Below, piece after piece: positions 1 to 10,817 of a stretch of 64,000 nucleotides of DNA. Within the stretch, counting starts at the first letter, position 1; each line of letters opens with the position of its first letter. The notes beneath the pieces are model-generated. The model saw nothing but the letters and a program-made list of their open reading frames with translations, made no database searches and was not told the DNA's origin. The DNA is taken from the NCBI GenBank assembly GCA_009746045.1, contig RPFO01000188.1:358183-422182 (forward strand), read 5' to 3'. The position numbers and the translations under genes were made by a program. This DNA comes from Mesostigma viride (Eukaryota > Streptophyta > Mesostigmatophyceae > Mesostigmatales > Mesostigmataceae).

Positions 1-780
1 AAAGAACGCAAAAAACCTCGAACGATGAGCTCATAGAAGAAAGCACTGATAGCAGATAACATTCGCGACAAATCTGTACCTCGCCCTCGTAAATCCCTCG
101 CCCAGGCGCGCAACAACAGCCGTTCTTCCATGGACAGGTCAGACACGCACTGCGCAGGTCTGAACAATTACCTACCGATAATGGCCGAAAATCTGGCAAA
201 AAGCACCAGCTAGCTCGGTTTAGAAATCGATGCAACCGATATTAACGCCTGCTTCACGGTCAGAACAACCCCCAAAACCGCGATTTTACAGCCGCTATCA
301 TGAATTCTATTTCATTCCGCGCGACCAAAAAATTCAGATTACCCCTCATGCCGATCGATGGCATAAAAAAACAACAGCGATATTGTAAACCAGCTGATTT
401 CCGCCACAAACTAACATCATAAACTCATCGTCTTTTAGATTCGAGTAAAATTTTTTCATTTCGCCTGCCCTAGTGTGGTAGTTTCGCCTGAACGCAGTCG
501 CCATGGCCACTTCCGCAAGGGGTGCGCGCACCGTGCACGTGAAATTTATGACCTTCGGTTCCGGCGCGAATTTCTTGGCGCCAAAAAATTCGGGCATGTC
601 CCGCCCCCTTAACACATATTAGCTAGGGTCATGGCAGTGTAGTAGTGCTTCCTTCGTAGTACCCTGGTTTTATTCGGTGTATGGCGTATTATAATAGAAT
701 GCATTGAGAACAGAGTCGTCACATCCCAGGTCTTTCCACAACATAGCTCCTCATCACTAGGTACCCTCACTAGTTAAGGT
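1..780. other. No supported gene; weak minus-strand open frame
   Basis: I see no recognisable gene here. An 89-codon minus-strand frame (346-615) reads like ordinary protein, with a charged stretch KFYSNLKDDEF, but it matches no family I know and has no visible partner exon. It could be a transposon fragment or chance. Confidence 0.3.
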
Positions 781-1325
781 GAAGTCAGGCTAGGCGTTTG
801 GAATAGAGAGGAGCCAGGGCGTAACAGGAACCTATACCAGTAGTGTAGATTAGTCAGGCCTAGCCTAGCATGCGGTGGCCCACGCGCATGTGCGCCCATA
901 ATTGCCCCCATGGATGATGCTTTCAGTATTTAGCCCCGCCCAGCCTACAATGGGACCTCCCATGGATGATGCATTAATTAAGAATTTAGCCATGCTATGC
1001 CTATGCAGGGAGTTACTCTCTGCTGAGATGCCATGTGTCCACCAGCTATAGCCTAGCCACATACCCTCCACCCCATATGTCATGCAGGCCTTCTAGGCCC
1101 TCTCCTCAAGCCCCCCCTGGGTGCCTGTGCTTGATAAGGAGGCATGAACCATCATGGCGGTGCAGGTGCACCTTGTGCACCCAGAGCAGGTGATAGTTGT
1201 ACATCCTCCACCTGCAGGGTGTAGCCCTGATTGCCGGTATTACAAACCCATAGATGCCCCTTTCTCAGGGCTATGTGTTACATATGCTCCCAACGGAGCT
1301 ATGATTTTAATTAATTAATTAAAGC
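780..1325 (+). mobile_element. 3' end of an ORF1-only LINE-like element (copy 1)
   Basis: This stretch parallels 4260-4700 block by block: 'tgcagggagt.actctctgctga', a 'catcat..ggtgcaggtgc' block, 'tgcccctttctcagggctatgtg', then the 12-base hairpin ctcccaacggag (about 1290-1302) and a TTAATTAATTAA tail. In the intact copy it lies directly after the ORF1 stop, so it is read as a transposon 3' untranslated region. Loss of the 5' part is typical of LINE insertions. Confidence 0.7.
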
Positions 1326-1479
1326 GCAGTCGCCCAGGCGAACCTGGCTGGTCTGAGGACCGCTTGTCGCCCGGCCAGCCCCGGCCGGCCTGCCAACAGG
1401 CGGCCATGCAGCTGTCGAGGGCACCTCCCACCCAGACCTGGGAAGGCGGATCATGCTGATGAACCACACCCGCCACCAC

Positions 1480-1745
1480 CACCGTGACGTTGTACCTCCG
1501 CCATCGCCGCCCAGCTCAAGCAACAGACGCTTGACCTCCGCAAGGAGGCCGAGCTCGACAAGCGCGGCAGCCTGGCTGGTAACCGGTCATCGTCAAGCAC
1601 TTCGACCTGCTGCAAGGTGAGAACTCCGAGTCCAGCTCAATTGCCAGAGCGCGTTTGAGAACAAAATCCTCAGTATACGTTGCCCCCATGGCCCTCCGCC
1701 TCCCCCGCGCGCGGGGTAAGGCTGGCCCGGCACCCGTAAGAGAGG
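1480..1745 (+). pseudogene. Degraded ORF1 fragment of the LINE-like element
   Basis: The bases parallel 3755-3985 of the better copy: 'cgccgcccagctc.agc..cagacgcttgacctccgc' through 'ctccgcctcccccgcgcgcggggtaagg'. Together these cover the coiled-coil end and the linker before the RRM-like domain. Indels break every frame, and the RRM-like part is missing. A run of about 22 cytosines follows at 1790-1810. It is a second, older insertion placed just after the copy 1 tail. Confidence 0.7.
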
Positions 1746-2002
1746 AGCCTCGTTTAAGCCACACCTCGTTTAAGCCACACCCGAGCGCCCCCCCCCCCCC
1801 CCCCCCCCCCAGGCGCACTTGGCATCGCGCTGTCTTGCGCAGACAGGCAGACCAACGGCACGCCGCGTCGAATTGGCTTCGGGCACCCGCGCCTGCCAGT
1901 TACGTAAGAGCTGATATTTTAGTGCCCGCAGCCACCAGCCGCCAGGGGTAAAGTGGTGCGCACTCAGTGATTTCGAGTGACGTTGATTAACTGAAAACGG
2001 CC

Positions 2003-2432
2003 ATGGCGGAACGCTCGCCACGTTCTGCATTGTCACCCAGTGCGAAACGTGTTAAGCACGACAATTTGAATTTGTCCATTACGCTTAAATGCGTTCATTG
2101 GGCTAAAATTCAACGATTGCATGAAGGTAGACACAGACAAGGTGTGTACTTGGGAGTTCACACCTCTAGCCGGATACCCCACACGCTTCTCGATTTTTGA
2201 TGATAAGAAGAAAGTCGGGACGATTTCGCAGGCCCATGCGAACGTCCTGAAGTCACTCCAGGATGTTAAGGGGTTGACAGTGCTGCCTGCAGCAAGGGCT
2301 TCCAAAATAAAAAAATATTATTCATTTCAGGAATTCTTTTCCAGCCTCGAATGCGAGGACATCGAGCCGGAGGTGCGCAATGCTGTTGTCAGCTTACTTT
2401 CACGCCATGACCTCAAGTACGAAAACGTTTAA
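2003..2432 (+). CDS. Unrecognised small protein, possibly in two frames
   Basis: I do not recognise the family. The second frame (2121-2432, 103 codons) looks protein-like (mixed charge, FSIFDDKKKVGTISQAH, a C-terminal hydrophobic-acidic stretch) and ends 45 bases before TGTAATAAA, which contains the TGTAA polyadenylation signal used by chlorophytes. A different frame opens upstream at 2003 with an ATG in good context (gccATGgcg) and a basic start, MAERSPRSALSPSAKRVKHD; it overlaps the second frame between 2070 and 2120. A one-base indel, or an error, could join them into one protein of about 140 residues. It may instead belong to a transposon, as its neighbours do. Confidence 0.35.
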
Positions 2433-2883
2433 AGCCTGCGTGCTTAGGCGACGAGACCTGCCAGGTAATCCATTGTAATAAACGTGGTTATTTCAATAGA
2501 CATGGCCGGTTCTTTGATCATGTGCGTGCAACGTTAACGTTATGCTTTAATAAATGACAACATACAACATGCCCAAACATTGCATCTTGACATTCGGCCT
2601 TTATAATGCTTGACAAGGCATAATGCTTGACAAGGCATGCCTTTAGAACTGGACCTTGTTATAATGCCGTCCTAGACGTGTGACGGAGACGGAAGGTAGC
2701 TAGTATCATGTCGCAGTGTAACACATCACGAGCCACGAGCCACGAGCCACGAGGTAGCCATGGCTGTCGGAGCTCATAACTTTCACGTTTGAGCGCCGAA
2801 TTCAGCTGTGAATATCACAATCGCTTCGTCTTTCTAAGACGCACATGCTGATATAATTTTCCGACGCTATTACGCAATATACG

Positions 2884-4259
2884 ATGAGCAAACGCCTCTC
2901 GACGCAACGCAGCCTGGCGGCTGCGCTTAGCAATGAAAATACGTCTGCAGCCTCGGCTGCAGCTTCGCCAACCGGCCCAGATGGCAACGGTGACACTAGT
3001 AGTGCACTGGTGCTCGCCCAGCCTTCCGGGCTCGCCTCGCCATCAGCATCGCCTGAACCTAAGCGCAGTCGCTCTGCTGAGCCGCCCTGGGAAGAGCGCT
3101 CCTTTGACGTCAACAGCCCCGGCTTCTGGCAGCGCAGCCCCGGTTGGTTCATGGAAGACTTGTATTACGGCAATCACGCCTCGCTTCTAGCCCTGTGCGT
3201 GTACCTCACGTCCCACAACCGTGGCCGCTGGCCTGGTGACGGCAAGCTTGTCGACCCCGCCGAGGCTCTCCCAATCATTCACCGCATGCCTCGCCCCAGG
3301 CTTCAACGCTTCGCCCTCTGCTCCCTTGTTGGACGCTCCGAATCCGAGATCTGGGCTTCCCCACCGCCCCCCCCACCTTCCCCACCGAAGCCACCATCCG
3401 CACCCTCCTCAAGGAAGCTTTCGAGCAGCACGTGACCCCTCTTGCAGCAGGTGTGGCGGCAATTGGCGGCACGCTGGCTGCTGAGCTTCCCACCATCCCC
3501 ACCGCCACCGCCACCCTCCTCGCCTCCACCCCTCCCCCCTCCACCGACTCCATCACCGCCCAGCTCCGTGACATCGACCAGCGCCTCAAGGATAATGCAA
3601 TCGCTATCGAGGTCTTGCAGAACACAGCAGGCCTCACCGCCCAGGCAGTGAAGGACATTGCTGCCAAGCCAGCCCCGGCGGGCCTGGCCGGCGATGCTCC
3701 TCCCATCACGACCTGGGCGGACATGCTTAAGCAACATACCACCTCCACCACCTCCGCCGTCGCAGCCCAGCTCCAGCGGCAGACGCTTGACCTCCGCGAG
3801 GAGGCCGAGCTCGACAAGCGCAGCCTCAACGCCATACTCAAGAACTTGGACATGGAAGAAGGTGAGAATTCCGAGAAGCTTGCACGTGCGTTTGAGAGCA
3901 AAATCCTTGCACGCATGGGCCTTCTTGGTGAGATCAAGCTGACCGCCCACCGCCTCCCCCGCGCGCGGGGTAAGGCAGGGGCGCCTCCGCTTCTTCTCAT
4001 CTTTGATAGCCCAGCGGACAAGATTTCGTTTCTCAGACGCCGCAAGCGGCTCGCGAATACTCCCTTCACCGTGGACGACGACTTGACCCTGGCACAGCAA
4101 CAACGGCGACGGGAGCTATGGCCGACCTACACCCAGCTCCGGCAGACCAAGGCGGGCCAGCCGGTGTACTGGAAGGGGGCGGCCATCTACGTCGGCCACA
4201 AGCCCTGGCAAGCGACCCCCTCGACCACCGCGGCCCCAGCAACTCCAGCCCCAGCCTAG
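2884..4259 (+). pseudogene. LINE ORF1-like RNA-binding protein, one frameshift
   Basis: Two overlapping frames (2884-3435 and the one closing at 4259) read as one protein of about 458 residues if one base is missing near 3350-3354. Residues 1-65 are Ser/Ala/Pro-rich and end in a basic PKRSRS. A Trp/Tyr-rich globular part follows. Two heptad-like stretches (around ITAQLRDIDQRLKDNAIAI and QRQTLDLREEAELDKRSLN) suggest a coiled coil. The last 110 residues resemble the RRM-like/C-terminal domain of LINE ORF1 proteins (LLLIFDSPADKISFLRRRKR, then VDDDLTLAQQQRRRELWP). Such proteins coat the element's own RNA. No ORF2 (endonuclease-RT) follows; the 3' untranslated region starts straight after the stop. 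The shift could be mutational or a programmed -1 shift; I favour mutation. Confidence 0.6.
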
Positions 4260-4705
4260 GGGAATACAGCAGCAGTAGTGTAGAATAGTTAGACAGTGGC
4301 CTTGTACATGCCCGCCTACTACAGGCACTATACCAGCTGAGGCCTAGCCTTTTTAGTCATGTACATGTGTGCCTATGATGAGCCACACTCCAGACGATGC
4401 CTAGCCTTATTTAGTAATGTTGTGCCCATGCAGGGAGTCACTCTCTGCTGAGAAGCCATGCCATAGCTCCTGTATAGCCACGATGATCTTCCCCCACATG
4501 CCACGCTCCCCCTTAACTGGGCATAGCGCGATACATCATGAGGGTGCAGGTGCCTTGGTGCACCTAGAGCAGGGGTAGCTTACATTCCCACCCTTGCATG
4601 AAGTAGCCTAGAATGTATTAAAAGCCATATGCCCCTTCTCAGGGCTATGTGCTACATCTACTCCCAACGGAGTGATGTTGATAATTAATTAATTAATCAT
4701 GTCGC
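4260..4705 (+). mobile_element. 3' untranslated end of the LINE-like element (copy 2)
   Basis: It directly follows the ORF1 stop and is collinear with 780-1325. It ends in the hairpin ctcccaacggag (about 4655-4666) and a TAATTAATTAATTAAT tail. A conserved 3' hairpin followed by a short simple repeat is what target-primed LINE/SINE elements carry. Confidence 0.65.
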
Positions 4706-5400
4706 TAGTAACTAGGATACATTTGGACAAATGGCTTTTGATCATATGGTGCCATGCTTCCACGTTCGTTGTCTCTTTTCATATGGTGTGCACCATTATG
4801 TTTAGTGAGATGCGCCATTATGTGCATGGATATATTCTGATTTGGCACGACGCAAAGGTGAAGATGGATATATCATCAATGTAAGGGTTACGTAATTAAT
4901 TAATCCAAGGGTCATGCTCCTTGGCTCCCCAACGGGACCACATCTAACCCACTAAGTTATCCTAGTATATTACGTGCATTGATATTAAATGAGACAACAC
5001 CACACTCTTGGACGCATAATCATTAAGTAGTCTAATGATTGTATGTGACAACATACTATTGTGAGCATCAATGGGCGTGCCATGCTTCCATGTTCGTAGT
5101 CTCTTTTCATCAATGGGACCATGAGTTTAATTATTATGAGCCGGGATGGATGACACCTACTTACATATAATTTGCACCCATAAGGTACAAAGGCAGGTGC
5201 CCGCCTCCCAAATGCCGGGGCACGTGAAAGAAATACGTGAAATAAGCTTTTACACTAGTTAATTAATAGACTAGTTGTTTCCCGTGGGGGAAAGCACAAG
5301 CATTTTAATTAGCACTAACCAATTCATTAATTGATCTCCCAACGGAGTCATGTTTTACTTTAATTTGATTAATTAATTAGTTCATTTTAATTAGCACTAA
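4706..5400 (+). repeat. AT-rich repeat stretch with two more tail copies
   Basis: No gene. TAATTAAT tails recur at about 4890-4905 and 5365-5380. The second is again preceded by the hairpin ctcccaacggag (about 5336-5347), and a partial hairpin-like 'ctccccaacggga' lies near 4925. A 'ccatgcttcca.gttcgt.gtctcttttcat' block occurs twice (about 4751 and 5087). This looks like stacked truncated copies of the element upstream. Confidence 0.5.
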
Positions 5401-5958
5401 CCATGCCATGCCATGCCATGCCATGCCATGTAATGCCACGCGCGGCGTGGCGTGGCGTGGCCGCGTGGCAAGGCGTGGCAAGGCGAGGCAAGGCGAGGCA
5501 AGGCGAGGCGAGGCGAGGCAAGGCGAGGCGAGGCGAGGCGAGGCGAGGCGAGGCGAGGCGAGGCGAGGCGAGGCGAGGCGAGGCGAGGCGAGGCGAGGCG
5601 AGGCGAGGCGAGGCGAGGCGAGGCGAGGCGAGGCGAGGCGAGGCGAGGCGAGGCGAGGCGAGGCGAGGCGAGGCGAGGCGAGGCGAGGCGAGGCGAGGCG
5701 AGGCGAGGCGAGGCGAGGCGAGGCGAGGCGAGGCGAGGCGAGGCGAGGCGAGGCGAGGCGAGGCGAGGCGAGGCGAGGCGAGGCGAGGCGAGGCAAGGCG
5801 AGGCGAGGCGAGGCGAGGCGAGGCGAGGCGAGGCGAGGCGAGGCGAGGCGAGGCGAGGCGAGGCGAGGCGAGGCGAGGCGAGGCGAGGCGAGGCGAGGCG
5901 AGGCGAGGCGAGGCGAGGCGAGGCGAGGCGAGGCAAGGCAAGGCAAGGCAAGGCAAGG
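5401..5958. repeat. Pentanucleotide satellite: (CCATG)n grading into (AGGCG)n
   Basis: About 560 bases of 5-base units: CCATG units at 5401-5430, then GCGTG-type units, then nearly pure AGGCG from about 5480 to 5935, then AAGGC variants at the right edge. A 5-base unit without stops stays open in all frames, so the long Gly-Glu-Ala-Arg and Leu-Ala-Ser-Pro-Arg frames here are artefacts. The true length is uncertain, because assemblies often collapse such arrays. Confidence 0.95.
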
Positions 5959-5961
5959 GGC

Positions 5962-6507
5962 TAACGATTGCTTTGGAATTTACAATGGTCTTCAACATGC
6001 CATCTGCTGAGTCGCCACCATCATTGTCCTTCTCCGCACCCTCAAGTGCAGGCTCGTTGCCACCAACCACACCCTATCGCCCCAGAAGTTCCTTCAACTT
6101 TGCGTGAACAGCAGGCTCGTTGCCCAAGGCAGATTGAAAATTGTTCCAGGTCTTCGCCACCACCACGGCCTTCTCACGCTCGCCCAAAAGCTTGACGAGC
6201 TCCTCCATGGAGCAGGCAGCGAGCTGGGATTTGCTTAGCCGTCCAGTGTTCTTACCAACAAGAGACTCCCTTTCGCTCCATATAGCTTGCTCCCCCCTCA
6301 TCAGCTTCTGGTAGTCATTCCACCCGAGCTGTGTCAGCTCCTCGGGCGGCATCACAGTTGCAAGAAAGGAGTGATACATGGGCTTAGAGGCCCGAACTCC
6401 GAGGCCATCAGCACCCCGGTAACATTCCCCAATATAAGGCTTTTGAAAGTGCGATATGGCACTGGCCCTTTATCCAGCACCTTGCGGGGGAATATAATGT
6501 CCTCCAT
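5962..6507 (-). pseudogene. Unrecognised gag-like coding relic, two breaks
   Basis: On the minus strand an ATG at 6507, with an in-frame stop just upstream, opens a frame beginning MEDIIFPRKVLDKGP. It shifts frame near 6390 into a 101-codon frame (6379-6074; GWNDYQKLMRGEQAIW, SMEELVKLLGEREKAVVVAK), then past a stop into an acidic tail (EGAEKDNDGGDSADGM) that runs into the satellite. The charged, helical, motif-free composition fits a retroelement gag or an accessory protein. I cannot name it. The satellite abuts and probably truncates its 3' end. Confidence 0.45.
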
Positions 6508-6519
6508 ACCCGCTCACAC

Positions 6520-7170
6520 TCCCCGCATCTTGCCTGGAACAGGCCTAGCGAACCGACACCCGAGCTAAGGTGGTGGCGGCATCCTTTCATCATTCATGCT
6601 CTTCCCGGCTCTTTTCCTGCCTTTTCCCGCTTTTTCCGAACCTCGAGCCGCCAGACTTGACCCGAGTAAGCGGCGCTCAACTCCCCGTTAATTGCTCCGC
6701 CTGCCAAGCACCCCTGCTACCCTGCAGACCACCCTGAACGCTTAAAAATAGCCCAGTGTCTTAAATGAGACCCCCACCTCGGACACCCCCCCCCCTCAAC
6801 CACGAAATCGTGCTCAGTCAGCGAAACTGACATTTTTGCCAAGTAGAGCAGACCTCAGGGAGTCAGAATCCGTGCTGAAAGTTGAAATTGACCCAACCAT
6901 GCTCTTGCACTGATTTTAGGGGTTAAGGTGTGGCTTAAACGATTACTCCTCAGTGCTCTTCAACCGTGCTCGCGCCGTTTTGATGGTACCAGTTGAAGTC
7001 CTACCACTCTAACGGACTGAGTTTGTGCGCCTTGCAGGCGCCGCGCCAAAAATAATTTAACGGTCAAACCTGGAAAAAAGGGGTGAAATTAAAAACAAAA
7101 CAAATAAAAGGGGTTTCAATGGGGGGGATTGAAAGATCTAGACGTCAGCTTTCCGTAGAGCACTTCAGAC
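6520..7170. other. No gene seen
   Basis: Low-complexity cytosine runs (about 6786-6796) and ordinary non-coding sequence. 'gtgtggcttaaacg' near 6932 is the reverse complement of a motif that occurs twice near 1752 and 1768. Nothing else stands out. Confidence 0.5.
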
Positions 7171-7617
7171 CGTACTTTGGACACTTGGACTCGCTCGCGA
7201 CTGTGCTGTAGTCCGCGGGATGCCAATTATCTTACCCGGGTCCTATCGATAGATAGCTGTTCCTACAGTAGCAAATTCACGTTTTTGCGGGGCGGATGCG
7301 CTTCATATCTTGGAGATGCAGAACAAGAATTCAAGAACATCCTGGGTGCGACCGAAATGCGCTCTATACACAGGCCTTTAATCTTCTTCGCCTTCGCGAT
7401 CACGGCTGTTTTGTCGCAATTAAGATGTCAATTGGCTGATCATTACTGAAAGCCGTAAGCTTTTCTCTATTCTTTATCGAGACGAAATTGTGCGCCCGGA
7501 CGGCGCAAAATCCACTAGCTACTAGCAATCACGGCAATACCCTACTGTCGTTACCCATCTATAACTTATCTTATGATCTACGTGTCAGATTCCCCGCGGC
7601 CATAAGCAACGCTTATC

Positions 7618-7954
7618 ATGACTCACCCTTGCCCATCGCGGACACCCGTAGAGGGCATGATGCGCAAGGTGATCGAGGGCAATCCCGCAGTGGATAGTAC
7701 GAACGTCGTGCCACCCACCAAGGCGCGTATGCCGATGCACGATGCACCTTTTCTCAGCTGCAGGCGCCAGGTTTCTAATCGTTCGCAGCGGCGGCTGCCA
7801 CTATTCTTTCTCCTGACACTGATGTCGATTTGCGCCGTCAGCGGGCATGCTGTTGGTAGTGCCGCGAGCATCCAGACGTCAATGTCCCTTCCCGAGGACG
7901 AATTCCATCATGATGGAGCCCCAGCGAAGAGCAAATTCCCCGAAAGATCCCGCG
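7618..7954 (+). CDS. Exon 1 (probable): signal peptide of the LRR protein
   Basis: The open frame starts at ATG 7618, with an in-frame stop at 7603; ATGs at 7729 and 7735 are alternatives that give a shorter leader. A basic stretch (RRQVSNRSQRR) precedes a hydrophobic core LPLFFLLTLMSICAVSGHAV and small residues GSAAS, as in a secretory signal. The frame is cut by a strong donor, CGCG|GTACGTAC, leaving one base of a codon. The cap exon at 10818 needs exactly one, giving ...ERSR-A-SDRVALL, the usual plant LRR-receptor start. No conserved sequence links the two, so the join is inferred from phase, order and domain logic. Confidence 0.55.
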
Positions 7955-10320
7955 GTACGTACCTACGCGCAATGTCGATTATTCTCCACTGTTCTGAAGT
8001 CTCTACTGCTCGAGAGTCGAATTGTTCTCCAAGAAATGCGCTGTCAGCTAAGATGCAAAAGATGCCTGTGCCTCCTCGCCGACCTTTCAAGCTTAGTAGC
8101 GCGGCCTGCTGGTGCCAGCCATTGTTATGCTGTGGGCCACTGTGAGATTTCACAATAAGTGAAAATAACGTCACGTTAAACCATCTCTCTGGCGTTTATG
8201 CCATGGCGGAAAAGTTGTCATGGACAATATGATGGCCCAGATAGGCTTTGCCACCCGGCGACCCCTTCGCTGCCCCCTGCCAGATGATGGCCGTGTTAAA
8301 GGAGCCTTGGGAAGATCGTGTAGCGCAGGTCAGGACGCACTGCAGGACGAGGCAGTTTGTGGCAGCATGGGCAGGGTGCGTCGTACTTTATGGACAGGCT
8401 GTGGCTGTGTGTGTGTGGCATGTGACGTGACGGTGGGAGGGAGAACTTGGATGAATAGCGGTCGGATTAGTGCCTAGTTCCAAGAAACTGATGCTTTGTT
8501 TCTAACCTTGCACTTGTGTCCTGGAACAAGCAGAAGCTCGTCTGCAGCTTGCTGGGCATGGCATCCGTGCGTCTCCAACCTCATCCTCTATCGCAAGTCC
8601 CACACTTCAGCACGCCCCAGGAGATGCGATGGATGGTGTCGATCCTACTCATAGCCTGGAATCCTTGCCCCAGGCAGATTTCAAGGTACGGGCTCGGATT
8701 CGTGATGTCTACTTTATGGAAATTGCCTTGTCTTCTTGTGGCTGCGTAATGCAAGCGTCAACCGAATTCCTTATGGCAAATGAATGCTTTTCGATACCGT
8801 TGTTGAGAATGCAGGGCTTATTCCTGGAACTGGGTTAATTAATCTTACTGCATGGAAAAAAATATTCAGCAAGTCATATAGTAGTCGTAGTAGTATCAAT
8901 TTAGTCCTATTCAAAGTTTTGTTAATTTTCTGCTGCAGTGTCGTGTAGTAGGAGTGGATTGTAGGCAGCCAGCACACCAGTGGATATATCCCAGTGCCTT
9001 GCATTGCTATAGGGCATGAACAGTGCCGACATGGATTTGCTCGATTAACACAGGCTCTACTGTCATGACTTCCTCGCATACTGTCTGCACCGAACGTGCC
9101 TACCCTTGGATATGGCCACAGGATATGGTACATGTGACAGCAGCGCGTCGACGGCTCCTTACGCATGACTTGGGTATGTAATTGATTTCAGTGGGAAAAA
9201 AATTCATGCTTCTTGATGTCATGGCTCTTGCCTTGGCAGGCTATTGTAAAATATTACTTTGAAATTGTAGTAGTACGAATTTAGGGCAGCTTGAGACTCT
9301 TGATGAGCGGATCAGGGGCACATCCTGGCCGCTACATGCCAGTGCTCATTATTGGAACACTTTGTTTTTTATAGTAGCACTAGTGTCGAGAAGGCTAGCC
9401 TAATTTTCCCATACATAAATGCGTGAGGGCAGAGTGTTGCATTGTGTAAGCCACATGTGGCATGCTTAACTACTGAGGTGGCTAAAAACATTTGCGGAAA
9501 CATGATGTCACGGGACCCCAGAAAAGCTCTAGAGCAGGGCTGCATTGTGGCTCAAGATACGCTTGACGAGGCCTGGCCGGGGCTTGGAAGGCCAGCTTGG
9601 CGCCCGGAGAGAGCGTCGCGCTGGGCATCGATGTCGTTTTGAGCGTCATTTAGCCCTTCATAAACCTCTCAGTGGAAACGTGCTGCACTAGCCATTTATT
9701 AGAGCACCATACCCTACCGTACCATATCCCACTAAGCCAGGCCATGGCTGGGGTCAATGTTTCTAGTAAGGGTTTTGGCTCGCGTCAACACCGTCTGACT
9801 CATCGCCGTTGGCGGCGCGTCAACCGTCTGACTCGCCGCCGTCGGGGGCGCATCAACCAGGTTGACTCGCCAGCAGCGGCCCGCCCGACTATTATAAGTT
9901 GGCCCAGGGGTTCCCTCTATAGGGGTAGGTGGTTATTTGCAATGGCGCCCGTTACAAACAGGCCCCAGGGCATCTGGGTAAACCCGGGGTGCCCCGAACA
10001 TAGCAAATCCGGGATAAACTTGCCTTGGTGAAAAAAAAAATCTTTCATCTACTGTGGTAAGATATCCAGCTTTGGCTCGGCCAAATCATGTCCTCAGCCA
10101 ACCAATACTAGGTTCGACTTGGCCATACATTGCGGGGGAATAAATCGGTTATGCCCTTCCCCCCCCGCCCCCCCCCAACACCTTACCGCTGCCATCGCCG
10201 CTGCCGCTGCCCCAGCCACTGCCGCCGCTGATCCCGCCCTCGCCCCCGGCCCTGCCCCCGCCTAGCGCCAGCCCCCCCCCCGCCCCTCCCTCTTCTCCTC
10301 CCCTCTGACTCCACCCATCT

Positions 10321-10600
10321 GCCCAACCCAACCCAACCCAACCCAACCCAACCCAACCCAACCCAACCCAACCCAACCCAACCCAACCCAACCCAACCCA
10401 ACCCAACCCAACCCAACCCAACCCAACCCAACCCAACCCAACCCAACCCAACCCAACCCAACCCAACCCAACCCAACCCAACCCAACCCAACCCAACCCA
10501 ACCCAACCCAACCCAACCCAACCCAACCCAACCCAACCCAACCCAACCCAACCCAACCCAACCCAACCCAACCCAACCCAACCCAACCCAACCCAACCTA
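10321..10600. repeat. (CCCAA)n pentanucleotide array
   Basis: About 55 nearly perfect copies of CCCAA, so (TTGGG)n on the minus strand. The Gly-Trp-Val-Gly-Leu frames across it are artefacts of the stop-free 5-base unit. It sits about 220 bases before the LRR cap exon. Confidence 0.95.
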
Positions 10601-10705
10601 ACTCCCCCCTTTCTCCCCACCCCTTGCCACCACCGTCACTCCATGACAGTTGAGTTGGATGCCTCATTTGTATTCGAGTGTACCTGTGTCTCGTTTGGCA
10701 TTGGA

Positions 10706-10708
<3 letters not shown>

Positions 10709-10771
<63 letters not shown>
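10709..10771. repeat. (GT)n microsatellite
   Basis: About 31 GT dinucleotides in the tail of proposed intron 1, some 45 bases before the acceptor of the cap exon. It lies where the polypyrimidine tract would begin, so its length could affect splicing (inference). Confidence 0.95.
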
Positions 10772-10773
<2 letters not shown>

Positions 10774-10817
10774 TTTTGGGGGGGAGCGTTGCTTCGTGTT
10801 GCCGTTGTATTTTGCAG

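Larger units (their letters stand above)
7955..10817 (+). other. Intron 1 of the LRR gene (proposed)
   Basis: This would be a 2.9-kb intron from GTACGT to TTTTGCAG. It contains short open frames without recognisable domains, an imperfect tandem repeat of 'cgtcaaccgtctgactcgccgcc' (about 9785-9870), and two microsatellites listed separately. No coding exon is obvious inside it. Confidence 0.45.

Noticed and set aside
5377-6107. Long open frames on both strands encoding Gly-Glu-Ala-Arg-Arg or Leu-Ala-Ser-Pro-Arg repeats
   Set aside because: They are read-throughs of a stop-free 5-base satellite in every frame; there is no gene structure around them.
7177-7449. Second leader-like frame (MRSIHRPLIFFAFAITAVL...) upstream of exon 1
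   Set aside because: It stops six codons after the hydrophobic core, before the nearest GTAAGC, so it cannot splice to the cap exon in frame. A tiny secreted peptide remains possible but unsupported.
8220-10031. Several 60-120 codon plus-strand frames in the proposed first intron
   Set aside because: They lack domains or splice-compatible phases and have composition like their surroundings; left out as chance frames.
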